From Haloarcula amylovorans (GTDB taxonomy: Archaea; Halobacteriota; Halobacteria; Halobacteriales; Haloarculaceae), in the NCBI RefSeq assembly GCF_004681185.1, contig NZ_SRIF01000008.1, forward strand, positions 62,001-126,000: a DNA stretch of 64,000 bases, read 5' to 3'. A program made the position numbers and the translations under genes. Positions 17,245 to 24,990 of the stretch are shown piece after piece (within the stretch, counting starts at the first letter, position 1; each line of letters starts with the position of its first letter). The notes under the pieces were generated by a model that was given only the letters and a program-made list of their open reading frames with translations, did not search any database and was not told the DNA's origin.

Positions 17245-17520
17245 TCACCGCGGACTGCTCTCCCCCTCGACCAGCCGCTCCTTTCGGGCCCGAGAGAACT
17301 GCTTTATCTCGTACTCACGGGACATGGCGGCCGACTTCGACTCGAAGCGTTCGACGTGGACGAGTTCGACCGGTGTCCGACCGCGCGTGTACTTCGCGCC
17401 GTCGCCGTCGTCGTGTTCGCGCACCCGTCGCTCCACGTCGGTCGTGTAGCCGGTGTAAAAACTCCCGTCACTACACCGCAGGACGTACGTGTAGTGACCA
17501 GGGCTCCGCGTGGTGGTCAT
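17245..17520 (-). CDS. GIY-YIG nuclease-domain protein (UPF0213 type)
   Basis: A 91 aa single-domain protein. The GIY-YIG core is YVLRCSDGSFYTGYTTDVERR, shown here in outline, with the catalytic Arg in the RR pair, then H35, and a downstream Glu in YEIKQ. Small free-standing members of this family are predicted endonucleases of unknown role in repair. It sits 81 bases after the hexomutase start on the same strand and may be cotranscribed with the zinc-ribbon gene upstream. Confidence 0.88.
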   Translation of the reverse strand: MTTTRSPGHYTYVLRCSDGSFYTGYTTDVERRVREHDDGDGAKYTRGRTPVELVHVERFESKSAAMSREYEIKQFSRARKERLVEGESSPR

Positions 17521-17547
17521 CGCACGATGCGGGCGGCCCAGTGGGCC

Positions 17548-17697
17548 TCACACTTGGTGGGCGCGTTCTTTCGACACCTCGGCGATGCCAGCGTTCGCCG
17601 AGCAGTTCGGACAGGCCCGGATATCGCCGCTCTCGGCCGCGAATACACGGGCGAACTGGTCCGAAACGTGTGCGCCGCAATGATTACATTCAGGCAT
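17548..17697 (-). CDS. Small zinc-ribbon protein (DUF7563-like)
   Basis: A 49 aa protein starting MPECNHCGAHVSDQF, with a second knuckle CPNCSANAG. The paired CxxC motifs should bind one zinc. It is a close relative of the 52 aa protein at 21339, sharing MPEC-NCG-V and ARVF. Small CPxCG proteins of this type are abundant in haloarchaea and some affect growth or biofilm, but the function of this one is unknown. The ATG at 17697 is chosen because the family starts MPEC. Confidence 0.85.
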   Translation of the reverse strand: MPECNHCGAHVSDQFARVFAAESGDIRACPNCSANAGIAEVSKERAHQV

Positions 17698-17799
17698 CGT
17701 GTTCGTCGGCAACACCACTGCCGACATCCGAATCGAGGGGGTCCGGAGGCATATTCGTTTACCCAATTATGTAGGTATTCTCTCCCAATTTCCAGTTCG

Positions 17800-18573
17800 T
17801 CAGTCATCTGTGGTTCGGGCGTCGTCGACCTGTCTGGCGATGAGCCCCGCTTGTGCGCCGGCGGTAAAACCCGCATCGACGTTGACCACCGAAAGCGCGG
17901 TGCAAGACTGGAGCATCCCCGAGAGGGCCGCCTCGCCTTCCCCGGCGTGGCCGTACCCCGTCGAGACCGGCAAGCCGATGACCGGCGTATCGACGAGGCC
18001 GGCGACAACGGTCGGAAGCGCCCCCTCCCGGCCCGCCGCAACGACGAGGACGTCCTGGTCGCGCAGTCGGTCCACCGCGTCGATGGTCCGGGCGAGGCTG
18101 GCGACGCCCACGTCGGTGATTCGCGTCACCCGTGCGCCCATCTCGCGGGCCATCATCGCTGCCTCACCCGCCGGGATGGCGTCGGACGTGCCGGCGGTGA
18201 CGACGGCGACGGCGGCGTCGAGTTCCGGCCGGTCGAAGGTAGGTGCCGTCGCAACGAGCCAGTTCGACCGCTCGTTCCAGCGTACCGTCGCATCCGGTTC
18301 GAGCGTCGCCAGTTCGTCTCGGACGGCAGACGCCGCCGGAGGGTCGATACGCGTGACGACGGCCCTCCCGGTCGTCTCGACGGCCGTCGCCGCGAGATCG
18401 GCGATCTCGTTCGGGGTCTTTCCGTCGCCCAGTACCGCTTCCGGGATGCCAGAGCGCGTTTCGCGGGCCGCGTCGAATCGGCCAGCGCCGCTCGTGGCGT
18501 AGCCGGCGAGTCGTGTCTCGGCCTCGGCGGGGGTCAGGTCGCCCGCCGCGACCGCATCGAGTACGTCGCGCAT
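17800..18573 (-). CDS. larB: LarB-like nickel-pincer cofactor biosynthesis protein (AIR carboxylase fold)
   Basis: A 257 aa protein whose C-terminal half has the PurE-like fold: VVTAGTSDAIPAGEAAMMA and VVAAGREGALPTVVAGL. The N-terminal half has the LarB helix region. In bacteria LarB carboxylates and hydrolyses nicotinic acid adenine dinucleotide in the first step of nickel-pincer cofactor synthesis. No larC, larE or lactate racemase gene lies near it, so the role is inferred from the family. The ATG at 18573 is shared by close homologues as far as I can judge. Confidence 0.88.
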   Translation of the reverse strand: MRDVLDAVAAGDLTPAEAETRLAGYATSGAGRFDAARETRSGIPEAVLGDGKTPNEIADLAATAVETTGRAVVTRIDPPAASAVRDELATLEPDATVRWNERSNWLVATAPTFDRPELDAAVAVVTAGTSDAIPAGEAAMMAREMGARVTRITDVGVASLARTIDAVDRLRDQDVLVVAAGREGALPTVVAGLVDTPVIGLPVSTGYGHAGEGEAALSGMLQSCTALSVVNVDAGFTAGAQAGLIARQVDDARTTDD

Positions 18574-18720
18574 GCCAACCCCTCGGTGGCCGGGCTACTC
18601 CTATTCGTCGGTCCACGACGAGCGCGCGCGAGGACAGGAATTCCGGGGGCTGACTCTCATACAAGTCGTTTTCCCCGGCGTATGCAAACTCACCCCGCGA
18701 TCCCCCCGCCAAGACGGCCC

Positions 18721-18728
18721 TTTATATG
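18721..18728 (+). promoter_or_regulatory. Distal TATA-like box before the histone-fold gene
   Basis: The string tttatatg lies about 105 bases before the ATG at 18829. A start site about 26 bases downstream would give an 80-base leader containing the Shine-Dalgarno sequence at 18818. It could instead face the larB-like gene on the other strand. Confidence 0.3.
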
Positions 18729-18795
18729 GAGGAACGCGGCCAAAAACCTCTCAAACCCCCGTGAATACCGGCGAGAGCGAACACATTGGGGAAAG

Positions 18796-18803
18796 TATTT
18801 AAG
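18796..18803 (+). promoter_or_regulatory. Proximal TATA box of the histone-fold gene
   Basis: The string tatttaag is centred about 30 bases before the ATG at 18829. Used alone it would give a transcript starting close to the start codon, making the nearby ribosome binding site useless. Confidence 0.5.
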
Positions 18804-18817
18804 CAGCCCCTTCGGAT

Positions 18818-18824
18818 GAGGTGA
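18818..18824 (+). promoter_or_regulatory. Shine-Dalgarno sequence of the histone-fold gene
   Basis: The string gaggtga is complementary to the 16S rRNA 3' end and lies 4 bases before the ATG at 18829. Clear Shine-Dalgarno sites are uncommon in this window, where most isolated genes look leaderless. Confidence 0.55.
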
Positions 18825-18828
18825 GTGT

Positions 18829-18996
18829 ATGGCAGACCTAATCGTCAAAGCCGCTGTGAAGGAAGAGCTCGATGACATGAACGTTGCCTCGGACTTCTAC
18901 GACGCCCTGGACGAGGAAGTCGAGGAACTGCTCTCGGACGCAGCCCGCCGAGCCGAAGAGAACGACCGCAAGACGGTCCAGCCGCGCGACCTGTAA
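18829..18996 (+). CDS. Small histone-fold protein (DUF1931-like)
   Basis: A 55 aa protein with features of a single histone fold: LIVKAAVKEEL at the start, a central helix VASDFYDALDEEVEELLSDA, and the ending AARRAEENDRKTVQPRDL, which matches the last strand and helix of archaeal histones and DUF1931 proteins. It would dimerise and bind DNA or act as a transcription factor subunit. It is shorter than typical archaeal histones (about 65-70 aa). Two TATA-like strings and a strong ribosome binding site precede it, suggesting high expression. Confidence 0.85.
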   Translation: MADLIVKAAVKEELDDMNVASDFYDALDEEVEELLSDAARRAEENDRKTVQPRDL

Positions 18997-19100
18997 GGTC
19001 GGCTCTTCAACCAGTCTTTCTTTCGACGGAAACCCCGAGTAGCGACGGCACTGTCCGCAATATTGCACCGTTCGACAGCGATAGCGACAGCGCCGGTCGA

Positions 19101-19781
19101 CTACGGCTCCTGGATAGTAACGCCGTCCTCGCTCCCGACGTACACGGCGTCAGCCAGTCCGATAAACAGGCCGTGTTCGACGACGCCTGGTACCGCAGAG
19201 AGGGACGCCGCGAGCCTCTCGGGGTCGGCTATTGCTCCGAACTCGCAGTCCAAGACGAGGTTGCCGTTGTCGGTGACGACCGGGCCGTCCTTTCGCTCGG
19301 CCTGCCGGAGATCGGGGTCGCCACCCAGCGACTCGATACGTTCGGCGACGGTCGACCGGGCAGCCGGGAGTACCTCGACTGGAACCGGATACGAGAGCGT
19401 CTCAGCCACCTTCGTGGGGTCGGCTACGACGAGGAAGCGGTCGGCGCTTGCGTCGACAATCTTCTCGCGGGCGTGGGCCGCGCCGCCGCCTTTCACGAGG
19501 TCGCCGCCAGCCACCTCGTCGGCTCCGTCGATGGCGACGTCGACGCTGGCCTCGTCTAGGTCCGCGAGCGGAATCCCGTGTTCACGGGCGAGTTCGCGGG
19601 ACTGGAAGGAGGTGGGGACGCCGACCACGTCCAGTCCGGCGTCGACCTGCCGCCCGATAGCGCGGATGGCGTGAGCAGCGGTGCTGCCGGTCCCCAGCCC
19701 GACGACCATCCCATCTTCGACCGTCTCGGCCGCCGCCTCGCCGGCCGCGCGTTTCGCCGCGTCGGAGCCGCCCTGTTTCAT
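19101..19781 (-). CDS. rpiA: Ribose-5-phosphate isomerase A
   Basis: A 226 aa enzyme that interconverts ribose 5-phosphate and ribulose 5-phosphate in pentose and nucleotide synthesis. Motifs are GLGTGSTAAHAIRAIG (residues 29-44), DGADEVAGGDLVKGGGAA with the catalytic region, and ADPTKVAETL. The start at 19781 (MKQGGSDAAKRAAG) matches the family. An open frame extends upstream to 20192 but overlaps the divergent hexomutase gene and is rejected. It is divergent from the hexomutase at 19921. Confidence 0.95.
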   Translation of the reverse strand: MKQGGSDAAKRAAGEAAAETVEDGMVVGLGTGSTAAHAIRAIGRQVDAGLDVVGVPTSFQSRELAREHGIPLADLDEASVDVAIDGADEVAGGDLVKGGGAAHAREKIVDASADRFLVVADPTKVAETLSYPVPVEVLPAARSTVAERIESLGGDPDLRQAERKDGPVVTDNGNLVLDCEFGAIADPERLAASLSAVPGVVEHGLFIGLADAVYVGSEDGVTIQEP

Positions 19782-19920
19782 GGGCGAACGTCGCGCCGAG
19801 GCGGACAAAACGTTTGTTCTCCCGAGCGCTCGGGACGTGAACAGTCCACAGCGTGGGTCACGATAGCGATATCCGCGGCGTGGCCGGTATCCTTTTGCGC
19901 TCGCCGGACGCCCTCCCAGT

Positions 19921-21237
19921 ATGACTCTGTTCGGGACCAGTGGCATTCGTGGACCGGTCGGTGAAACGGTAACGGCGGACCTCGCGCTGTCGGTCGGCCG
20001 GGCGGTCGGCGTCGACAGCGACCGCGTCGTGGTGGGACGTGACCCGCGAGAGAGCGGCGAGTTCCTCCAGTCGGCGCTCGTCGCGGGCTTACGCGAGAGC
20101 GGGACCGACGTAGTGGACGTGGGGCTGGCGGCGACACCGACGGTCGGCCGCGCGGTCGGCTGGCACGACGCCGACGCCGGCGTCTCCATCACTGCGAGTC
20201 ACAACCCGCCACAGGACAACGGGCTGAAACTCTGGCAGCCGTCGGGACAGGCCTTCGACGCCGAGATGCGCGAGACCATCGAGGGCCGCATCCACGAGGG
20301 CGCGTTCGACCCCGCCGACTGGGACGACGGAGGCAATCTCGAATCGGCCGACGCCCGCGCACCCCACGCTGCGGCTATCCAAACGGCACTCGACGCCGAC
20401 TCGCTCGACAGCGACGTGATCGTCGACGTGGGCAACGGGGCCGGCGGCGTCACCGTCGACGTGTTACAGTCGTTGGGCTGTCACGTCGAGACGCTCAACG
20501 GCCAACCGGACGGGGCGTTCCCCGGTCGGCCGAGCGAACCGACCCCCGAGAACTGCGAGTCGCTGGCGACGCTCGTCGAAGTCTCGGACGCCGACGTGGG
20601 GATCGCTCACGACGGCGACGCCGACCGGATGCGCGCGGTAGCGGGCGACGGCACCTACCTCTCCGGAGACGTCTTGCTCGCTATCTTCGCTCGCGCCGCC
20701 GCCGAGGCCGGCGAGCGAATCGCCGTCCCAGTCGATACGAGCCTCGCCGTCGCGGACCACCTCGCCGAGATTGACGTGGATGTCGAGTACACACCGGTCG
20801 GCGACGTCTACGTCGCGGAGGCCGCGAGCGAACCAGGCGTCGCCTTCGGCGGCGAACCGAGTGGCGCGTGGATATGGCCTGATCGGACGCTCTGTCCCGA
20901 CGGCCCGCTGGCGGCCTGTACCGCCGTCGCGCTGGACGCCGAGCGCTCTCTCTCCGACCGAGCCGCCGATGTACCCGACTACCCCATCCGCCGGGACAAC
21001 GTCGAAGTCGAGGACAAGGCGGCAGTGATGTCTCGGGTCCGCGACAGCGTCCTCGACGAATACGACGACGCGACGACCCTGGACGGCGTCCGCGTCGATC
21101 TCGGTGACGGCTGGTTCCTGCTGCGAGCCAGCGGCACGCAACCACTGATTCGCATCACCGCCGAGGCCCGCGAGGAAGCGCGAGCGGACGACGTGTTGGC
21201 CGCGGCCCGCGAGATTCTGACTGAGGCCCGCGAGTAA
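19921..21237 (+). CDS. Phosphohexomutase, GlmM-like
   Basis: A 438 aa alpha-D-phosphohexomutase. It starts with LFGTSGIRGPVGE and has the serine loop TASHNPPQDNGLK, metal loop HDGDADRMRAV, sugar loop GGEPSGAWIW and phosphate loop RASGTQPLIRITAEA. The sugar loop differs from the gene at 15775 (GGEPSGAW against GGEESGG), so the two probably use different sugars. The start and the PSGAW loop resemble archaeal phosphoglucosamine mutase, which makes glucosamine 1-phosphate for UDP-GlcNAc. The specificity is inferred, not certain. Divergent from rpiA with 139 bases between. Confidence 0.92.
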   Translation: MTLFGTSGIRGPVGETVTADLALSVGRAVGVDSDRVVVGRDPRESGEFLQSALVAGLRESGTDVVDVGLAATPTVGRAVGWHDADAGVSITASHNPPQDNGLKLWQPSGQAFDAEMRETIEGRIHEGAFDPADWDDGGNLESADARAPHAAAIQTALDADSLDSDVIVDVGNGAGGVTVDVLQSLGCHVETLNGQPDGAFPGRPSEPTPENCESLATLVEVSDADVGIAHDGDADRMRAVAGDGTYLSGDVLLAIFARAAAEAGERIAVPVDTSLAVADHLAEIDVDVEYTPVGDVYVAEAASEPGVAFGGEPSGAWIWPDRTLCPDGPLAACTAVALDAERSLSDRAADVPDYPIRRDNVEVEDKAAVMSRVRDSVLDEYDDATTLDGVRVDLGDGWFLLRASGTQPLIRITAEAREEARADDVLAAAREILTEARE

Positions 21238-21338
21238 CGAAGACGACCGCTCGTCTGTGACTGTCGGCACTCAGGTGCGAGCGAACGCCCCGCGCGAGTC
21301 ACGGTCGCGGGGCGAGAGAATCGACGCTTCGACCCTAG

Positions 21339-21497
21339 TTATCCGCGTCGTGTCGACCGGGCCTCTCGGACGTCGGCCCCGTCCCGGATCTTGTCCTCAC
21401 ACTGCGGGCAGACCCGCGGTTTCTCGACCCCGTTCGGCGTAAAGACACGCGCGTAGTCAGCCGTTACAAAATTACCGCAGTTCTGGCATTCCGGCAT
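21339..21497 (-). CDS. Small zinc-ribbon protein (DUF7563-like)
   Basis: A 52 aa protein reading MPECQNCGNFVTADYARVF, with CPQCEDKIRDG at residues 30-40. Four cysteines in two CxxC knuckles should hold one zinc. It is a paralog of the protein at 17548. A TATA-like string (ctatatc on plus, 21516-21522) lies about 22 bases upstream, and the AT-rich cttaatt lies slightly further out. Function unknown. Confidence 0.82.
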   Translation of the reverse strand: MPECQNCGNFVTADYARVFTPNGVEKPRVCPQCEDKIRDGADVREARSTRRG

Positions 21498-21585
21498 ACA
21501 CCTGCGAAGAACGCACTATATCGTCTTAATTGTTGGTGGTTTGGTAAATGCTGACACACCGGACACGTTACGGCCGCGAGCGTAG

Positions 21586-22164
21586 TCAGAACTCGCTCGT
21601 GACCGTGCCGTCCTCTGCGAGTTCGATGACGCCGTCGAAGCGCTCGCGGAACGCGTCGACCGTCTCCTGGTCGTGAACCTCGTCGGCGAGGTGGAACAGG
21701 CCGACGGCGTCGTACTCTTCCAGCAGTTCGAGGATGTCGGCGACGGCCTCTAGGGCGCGTTCCTCGTCGGCGTAGTAGATGAGTTCGGTGACGGAGTCGA
21801 AGCTCACGCGCAGTTTGCCGTCGTGTTCCGCCAGAAACGCCTCCGTCTCCTCGACGATTCCCTCTAGGTCGTCCGGTGCAGAGGCATAGCGGACGTTCTC
21901 GGACTGACGACGAGTGTATCCACGCTCGACCGAGAGCGTATCGAGGATGGTCGCACTCTCCTCGTCGACCTCGTAGTACTCCAGTTTCTGCTTGACCTCG
22001 CGGGCGGTCGTCCGAGTCGAGATGACCAACATCGCGTCGGTGTCCGTCGCGAGGAACTCCGTGTCGATTCGGTCCGTCTCGCCCGTACTCGGGTGCAAGA
22101 GGAGGATGCCGGTCCCGCCCTCGACGCTGTCTGGCGTGTTGTCGATAGCCAGCGTATACTCCAT
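21586..22164 (-). CDS. Haloarchaeal RecA-fold-like protein without Walker A
   Basis: A 192 aa acidic protein starting MEYTLAIDNTPDSVEGGTGI. Predicted strands (GILLLHPSTGETDRID, AMLVISTRT, KLRVSFDSVTELIYY) and the ending AVGLFHLADEVHDQETVDAF resemble RecA/KaiC-type haloarchaeal proteins. The P-loop is absent: the matching segment reads HPSTGETDR. From memory such proteins are grouped in haloarchaeal DUFs (DUF7090 type) and may act as ATPase-dead sensors. It is preceded by a 490-base palindrome-rich region rather than a simple promoter. Confidence 0.78.
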   Translation of the reverse strand: MEYTLAIDNTPDSVEGGTGILLLHPSTGETDRIDTEFLATDTDAMLVISTRTTAREVKQKLEYYEVDEESATILDTLSVERGYTRRQSENVRYASAPDDLEGIVEETEAFLAEHDGKLRVSFDSVTELIYYADEERALEAVADILELLEEYDAVGLFHLADEVHDQETVDAFRERFDGVIELAEDGTVTSEF

Positions 22165-22293
22165 ATGAGCGGGAAAGCGGGGGGACGCGCATTAAGTCTG
22201 CGGGTCTCGCTAGTAGTGGTTGGGTACGTAGCGCTCGCTGGAAACAACGTTTCAAACAGCCAGAAAATCCCCGACGCTTGCCGAGCGTCCGAC

Positions 22294-22343
22294 CCCTTTC
22301 AGTCCCACCCGGTTGAATATTCCATGGGGCGGGACTGAAAGGG
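22294..22343. repeat. 13-bp inverted repeat with 24-base loop
   Basis: The arm ccctttcagtccc (22294-22306) pairs perfectly with gggactgaaaggg (22331-22343). A near-copy of the left half occurs at 47681-47697. Role unknown; terminator, protein-binding site or transposon relic are all possible. Confidence 0.8.
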
Positions 22344-22351
22344 ACGGTTGC

Positions 22352-22370
22352 GTGGCGGCGAAGCCGCCAC
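22352..22370. repeat. 8-bp hairpin with 3-base loop
   Basis: A perfect stem gtggcggc/gccgccac with loop gaa. It is the second member of the hairpin series in this intergenic region. Confidence 0.75.
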
Positions 22371-22376
22371 GTTAAT

Positions 22377-22399
22377 CGCGGTCGGCTGTGCCGACCGCG
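22377..22399. repeat. 10-bp hairpin with 3-base loop
   Basis: A perfect stem cgcggtcggc/gccgaccgcg with loop tgt. It lies 6 bases after the previous hairpin. Confidence 0.75.
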
Positions 22400-22422
22400 C
22401 TGGCTACACGAACCCCGGCGTT

Positions 22423-22441
22423 CGCGGCGCTATGCGCCGCG
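22423..22441. repeat. 8-bp hairpin with 3-base loop
   Basis: A perfect stem cgcggcgc/gcgccgcg with loop tat. Confidence 0.75.
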
Positions 22442-22445
22442 TGCT

Positions 22446-22466
22446 CGGGAGAGCAACGCTCTCCCG
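22446..22466. repeat. 9-bp hairpin with 3-base loop
   Basis: A perfect stem cgggagagc/gctctcccg with loop aac. It is the last of the clear series. Confidence 0.75.
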
Positions 22467-22654
22467 GTGACGTAAGGACCACAGCGAACGAAGTGAGTGA
22501 GGACCGCAGCGAGCCGCAGGAGTCTCGTGAGCGAAGCGAACGAGGCCTCGATAGACGAACGGAGTGAGTCTACCGGCGGTGTAGCGCACCGGGGCTTTCT
22601 GGCTGTTCTCGGTGTTTTCGCTCTCCGGTTCGGCACGGCCAACAAACCCGACTC

Positions 22655-23098
22655 CTAGAACACGCTGTCGGCGGTGGCGGCCCCGACGACGCTGAAGATG
22701 GCACCGACGGCGACGGCTTTTAGCGTCGTCACGGTGATCGACATCGACGTGGGATTCTCCAGGATCTCGTTTTCGACGAGGAAGGTGTCGGGCGCGGTGA
22801 AGACCAGCGCCAGTACCGCCACCGACCCGAAGGAGACGAGCATCAGCGAGACGAAGCGGACGGGGACGCCGGCGACCTCCGCTTCGCGTTCGAGTTCGCG
22901 GTCGGCGTCGGCCTTGTACAGCGCTCCGTAGCCGATGGCAAAGACGATGGCGGCCACGAGCGCGGCGTGATAGAGCGTCATGTTCGCCGCCAGCACCCAC
23001 ACCTCCTCGGTGACGACGAACGGCCCGGCGAGCAGGAATCCCCCGACCACCTGCTGGGCGGTGTCGGCGAGTCGGTAGCGGCGGCGGCGACGGCGCAT
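22655..23098 (-). CDS. DUF2391-like integral membrane protein
   Basis: A 147 aa protein with a basic start (MRRRRRRYRLAD), a helix near 18-40 (VVGGFLLAGPFVVTEEVWVL), and further hydrophobic segments at 43-60, 80-100 and 122-142. The pattern fits the DUF2391 family of putative membrane proteins, whose function is unknown. It is divergent from the methyltransferase gene and followed by the hairpin-rich region. Confidence 0.75.
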   Translation of the reverse strand: MRRRRRRYRLADTAQQVVGGFLLAGPFVVTEEVWVLAANMTLYHAALVAAIVFAIGYGALYKADADRELEREAEVAGVPVRFVSLMLVSFGSVAVLALVFTAPDTFLVENEILENPTSMSITVTTLKAVAVGAIFSVVGAATADSVF

Positions 23099-23194
23099 AT
23101 CAGTTCGTGGCTACCCTCGTGTAAAACTCTCTCGGAGTTTCGGGAGACGGCGCGAGTCGAAGGGCGTTTTGCCCCGGCCACCCCACGGATGATC

Positions 23195-23875
23195 ATGAGC
23201 GTCAGCGACGAGTTCGACGACTGGGCGGCACGTGGGAAAGACCGCGGGATGGAGGACCGACACTGGCACACCGCGAAACACGTCCTCGCGCGGATGCCCG
23301 TCGAGGCGGGCGACACCGTGCTGGACCTCGGCTGTGGCAGCGGCTACGCCGGTCGCGCGCTCAAAGAGACGAAAGACGCCGGCCGAGCGTACGGCATCGA
23401 CGCCTCGCCGTCGATGGCCGAGAACGCCCGGTCGTACACTGACGACCCGGACGTGGGCTACCTCGTCGGCGACTTCGAACACCTTCCCTTCGAGTCCGAC
23501 AGCATGGACCATTGCTTCTCGATGGAGGCGTTCTACTACGCCAGCGACCCGAATGCCGTCTTAGCGGAAGTGGCTCGCGTCCTGCGTTCCGGCGGGACCT
23601 TCCACTGTGCGGTGAACTACTACGAGGAGAACACGTATTCACACGCGTGGGACGACCTCGTGGACGTGCCGATGACTCGCTGGAGCGCCGCCGAGTACCG
23701 CGATGCCTTCCGCGACGCCGGCCTCTCGGTCGCCGTTCAGGACAACGTGCCCGACCGCGAGATCGAGATTCCGGCCGAGAGCGAGTTCCCGACCGAGGAC
23801 TGGGATACCCGTGAAGCGATGGTCGAGCGCTACCGGGAGTTCGGGACCCTCGTCACCGTCGGCGTCGCACCCTAA
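23195..23875 (+). CDS. Class I SAM-dependent methyltransferase
   Basis: A 226 aa methyltransferase. The SAM-binding motif I is VLDLGCGSGYAGRAL (residues 43-57), motif II has GIDASPSMAENAR, and the later region has GDFEHLPFESDSMDHCFSME and the ARVLRSGG turn. This is the small-molecule (UbiE/Methyltransf_11) type, and the acceptor is unknown. Starts at 23189 and 23195 are both possible; the second is used here. Stand-alone gene. Confidence 0.88.
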   Translation: MSVSDEFDDWAARGKDRGMEDRHWHTAKHVLARMPVEAGDTVLDLGCGSGYAGRALKETKDAGRAYGIDASPSMAENARSYTDDPDVGYLVGDFEHLPFESDSMDHCFSMEAFYYASDPNAVLAEVARVLRSGGTFHCAVNYYEENTYSHAWDDLVDVPMTRWSAAEYRDAFRDAGLSVAVQDNVPDREIEIPAESEFPTEDWDTREAMVERYREFGTLVTVGVAP

Positions 23876-23952
23876 TCTCGCCGACTCGCCGCCTCCGATA
23901 CGAGAACTGTGCTCGCAGGAACGTTTTAGTCACCCGCTCGGAAAGGTAGGGC

Positions 23953-24957
23953 GTGGTTACGCAGCAGCGACGGTACGTACTCGCGGGCTTGCTCGTCGGA
24001 CTGGGGCTGGTGACGACAGTGCTCTTATCGAGCGTGCTGGCGACCGTCTTCTTCGCGATAACCGTCGCTTACGTCCTCTTTCCACTCTCAGAGTGGTTCG
24101 TCGGCCACGGCCTCTCGGATCGTCTCGCGGCGGCGGTGACGACCGTCGTCGCCTTCGTCGGTGGGTCGCTCGTCCTCCTCCCGCCGGCCGCTGTGTTGTA
24201 CTTCCGTCGCCGTGACCTCATCGGGTTCCTTCGACAAATTCCCGACTCGGTGACGCTCGTCTTCGGCGAGATGCGCTATACTATCGACATCGGGGCGGCA
24301 CTGATGGACGCCGTCGGTTTTCTCGGGAGCTTCGCGGTCAGTCTCGCCAGCGCGGCCCCCATCCTCGCGCTGAAAGTCGTGCTGTTTACAATACTCGTCT
24401 ACGCGATGCTGTGGCAGCCGAACGCCCCCGGTCACGTCGTGTATCGGACAATTCCGTCACCGTACCACGACGTCGTCACTCGCTTTCACGAGCGGTTGCG
24501 CGGGACGCTGTACGCCCTCTACGTCCTGCAAGCGGCGACGGCCTTCGGGACGTTTGTGATGGCGTGGATCGTCTTCGCGATACTGGGCTATCAGAGCGCG
24601 TTCTCGCTCGCGGTCGTCGCCGGCATCCTCCAGTTCGTCCCCGTGGTCGGGCCGAGCGTGGTGGTCGTCGCCATCGCTGCCGCGGACGCGGTCATGGGCG
24701 ACCTCGTCGGCGCGCTGTTAGTCGGGGTGTTGGGACTCGTCCTCGTCGGCTTCCTCCCCGACGCGGTCATCCGACCGCGACTCGCTCGCTACACGACGGG
24801 GATGCCCGCCAGCCTCTACTTCGTCGGCTTCACCGGCGGCGTGCTGTCGCTCGGTCTCGTCGGGTTCATCGCCGGCCCGGTCGTCGTCGCTCTCTTGGTC
24901 GAGGCGGCGAACTTACTGGCTGAGGAACGCGGGCCGGAACAGCAACCGCTCACGTGA
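23953..24957 (+). CDS. AI-2E/PerM family transporter
   Basis: A 334 aa membrane protein with about eight helices: two at the start (AGLLVGLGLVTTVLLSS, TVFFAITVAYVLFPL), two around 55-75 and 115-140, and a C-terminal set after LQFVPVVGPSVVVV. The GPSVVVV motif and overall plan match the AI-2 exporter-like superfamily. Archaeal members probably move ions or small metabolites; some related halophile proteins are Na+/H+ antiporters. The start is GTG. It lies 77 bases after the methyltransferase gene on the same strand. Confidence 0.88.
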   Translation: MVTQQRRYVLAGLLVGLGLVTTVLLSSVLATVFFAITVAYVLFPLSEWFVGHGLSDRLAAAVTTVVAFVGGSLVLLPPAAVLYFRRRDLIGFLRQIPDSVTLVFGEMRYTIDIGAALMDAVGFLGSFAVSLASAAPILALKVVLFTILVYAMLWQPNAPGHVVYRTIPSPYHDVVTRFHERLRGTLYALYVLQAATAFGTFVMAWIVFAILGYQSAFSLAVVAGILQFVPVVGPSVVVVAIAAADAVMGDLVGALLVGVLGLVLVGFLPDAVIRPRLARYTTGMPASLYFVGFTGGVLSLGLVGFIAGPVVVALLVEAANLLAEERGPEQQPLT

Positions 24958-24990
24958 GTCGGACTCACTCCGGCGCTCCGAGGCCCCGCT

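Larger units (their letters stand above)
22165..22654. other. 490-base intergenic region with a hairpin cluster and no gene
   Basis: No convincing coding frame is seen. The stretch 22294-22466 holds at least five perfect inverted repeats listed separately. Bases 22480-22600 carry purine-rich degenerate repeats such as cgaacgaagtgagtgagga and gagcgaagcgaacgagg. The region lies 5' of the RecA-fold-like gene and 3' of the DUF2391 gene, both on minus. Confidence 0.8.
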
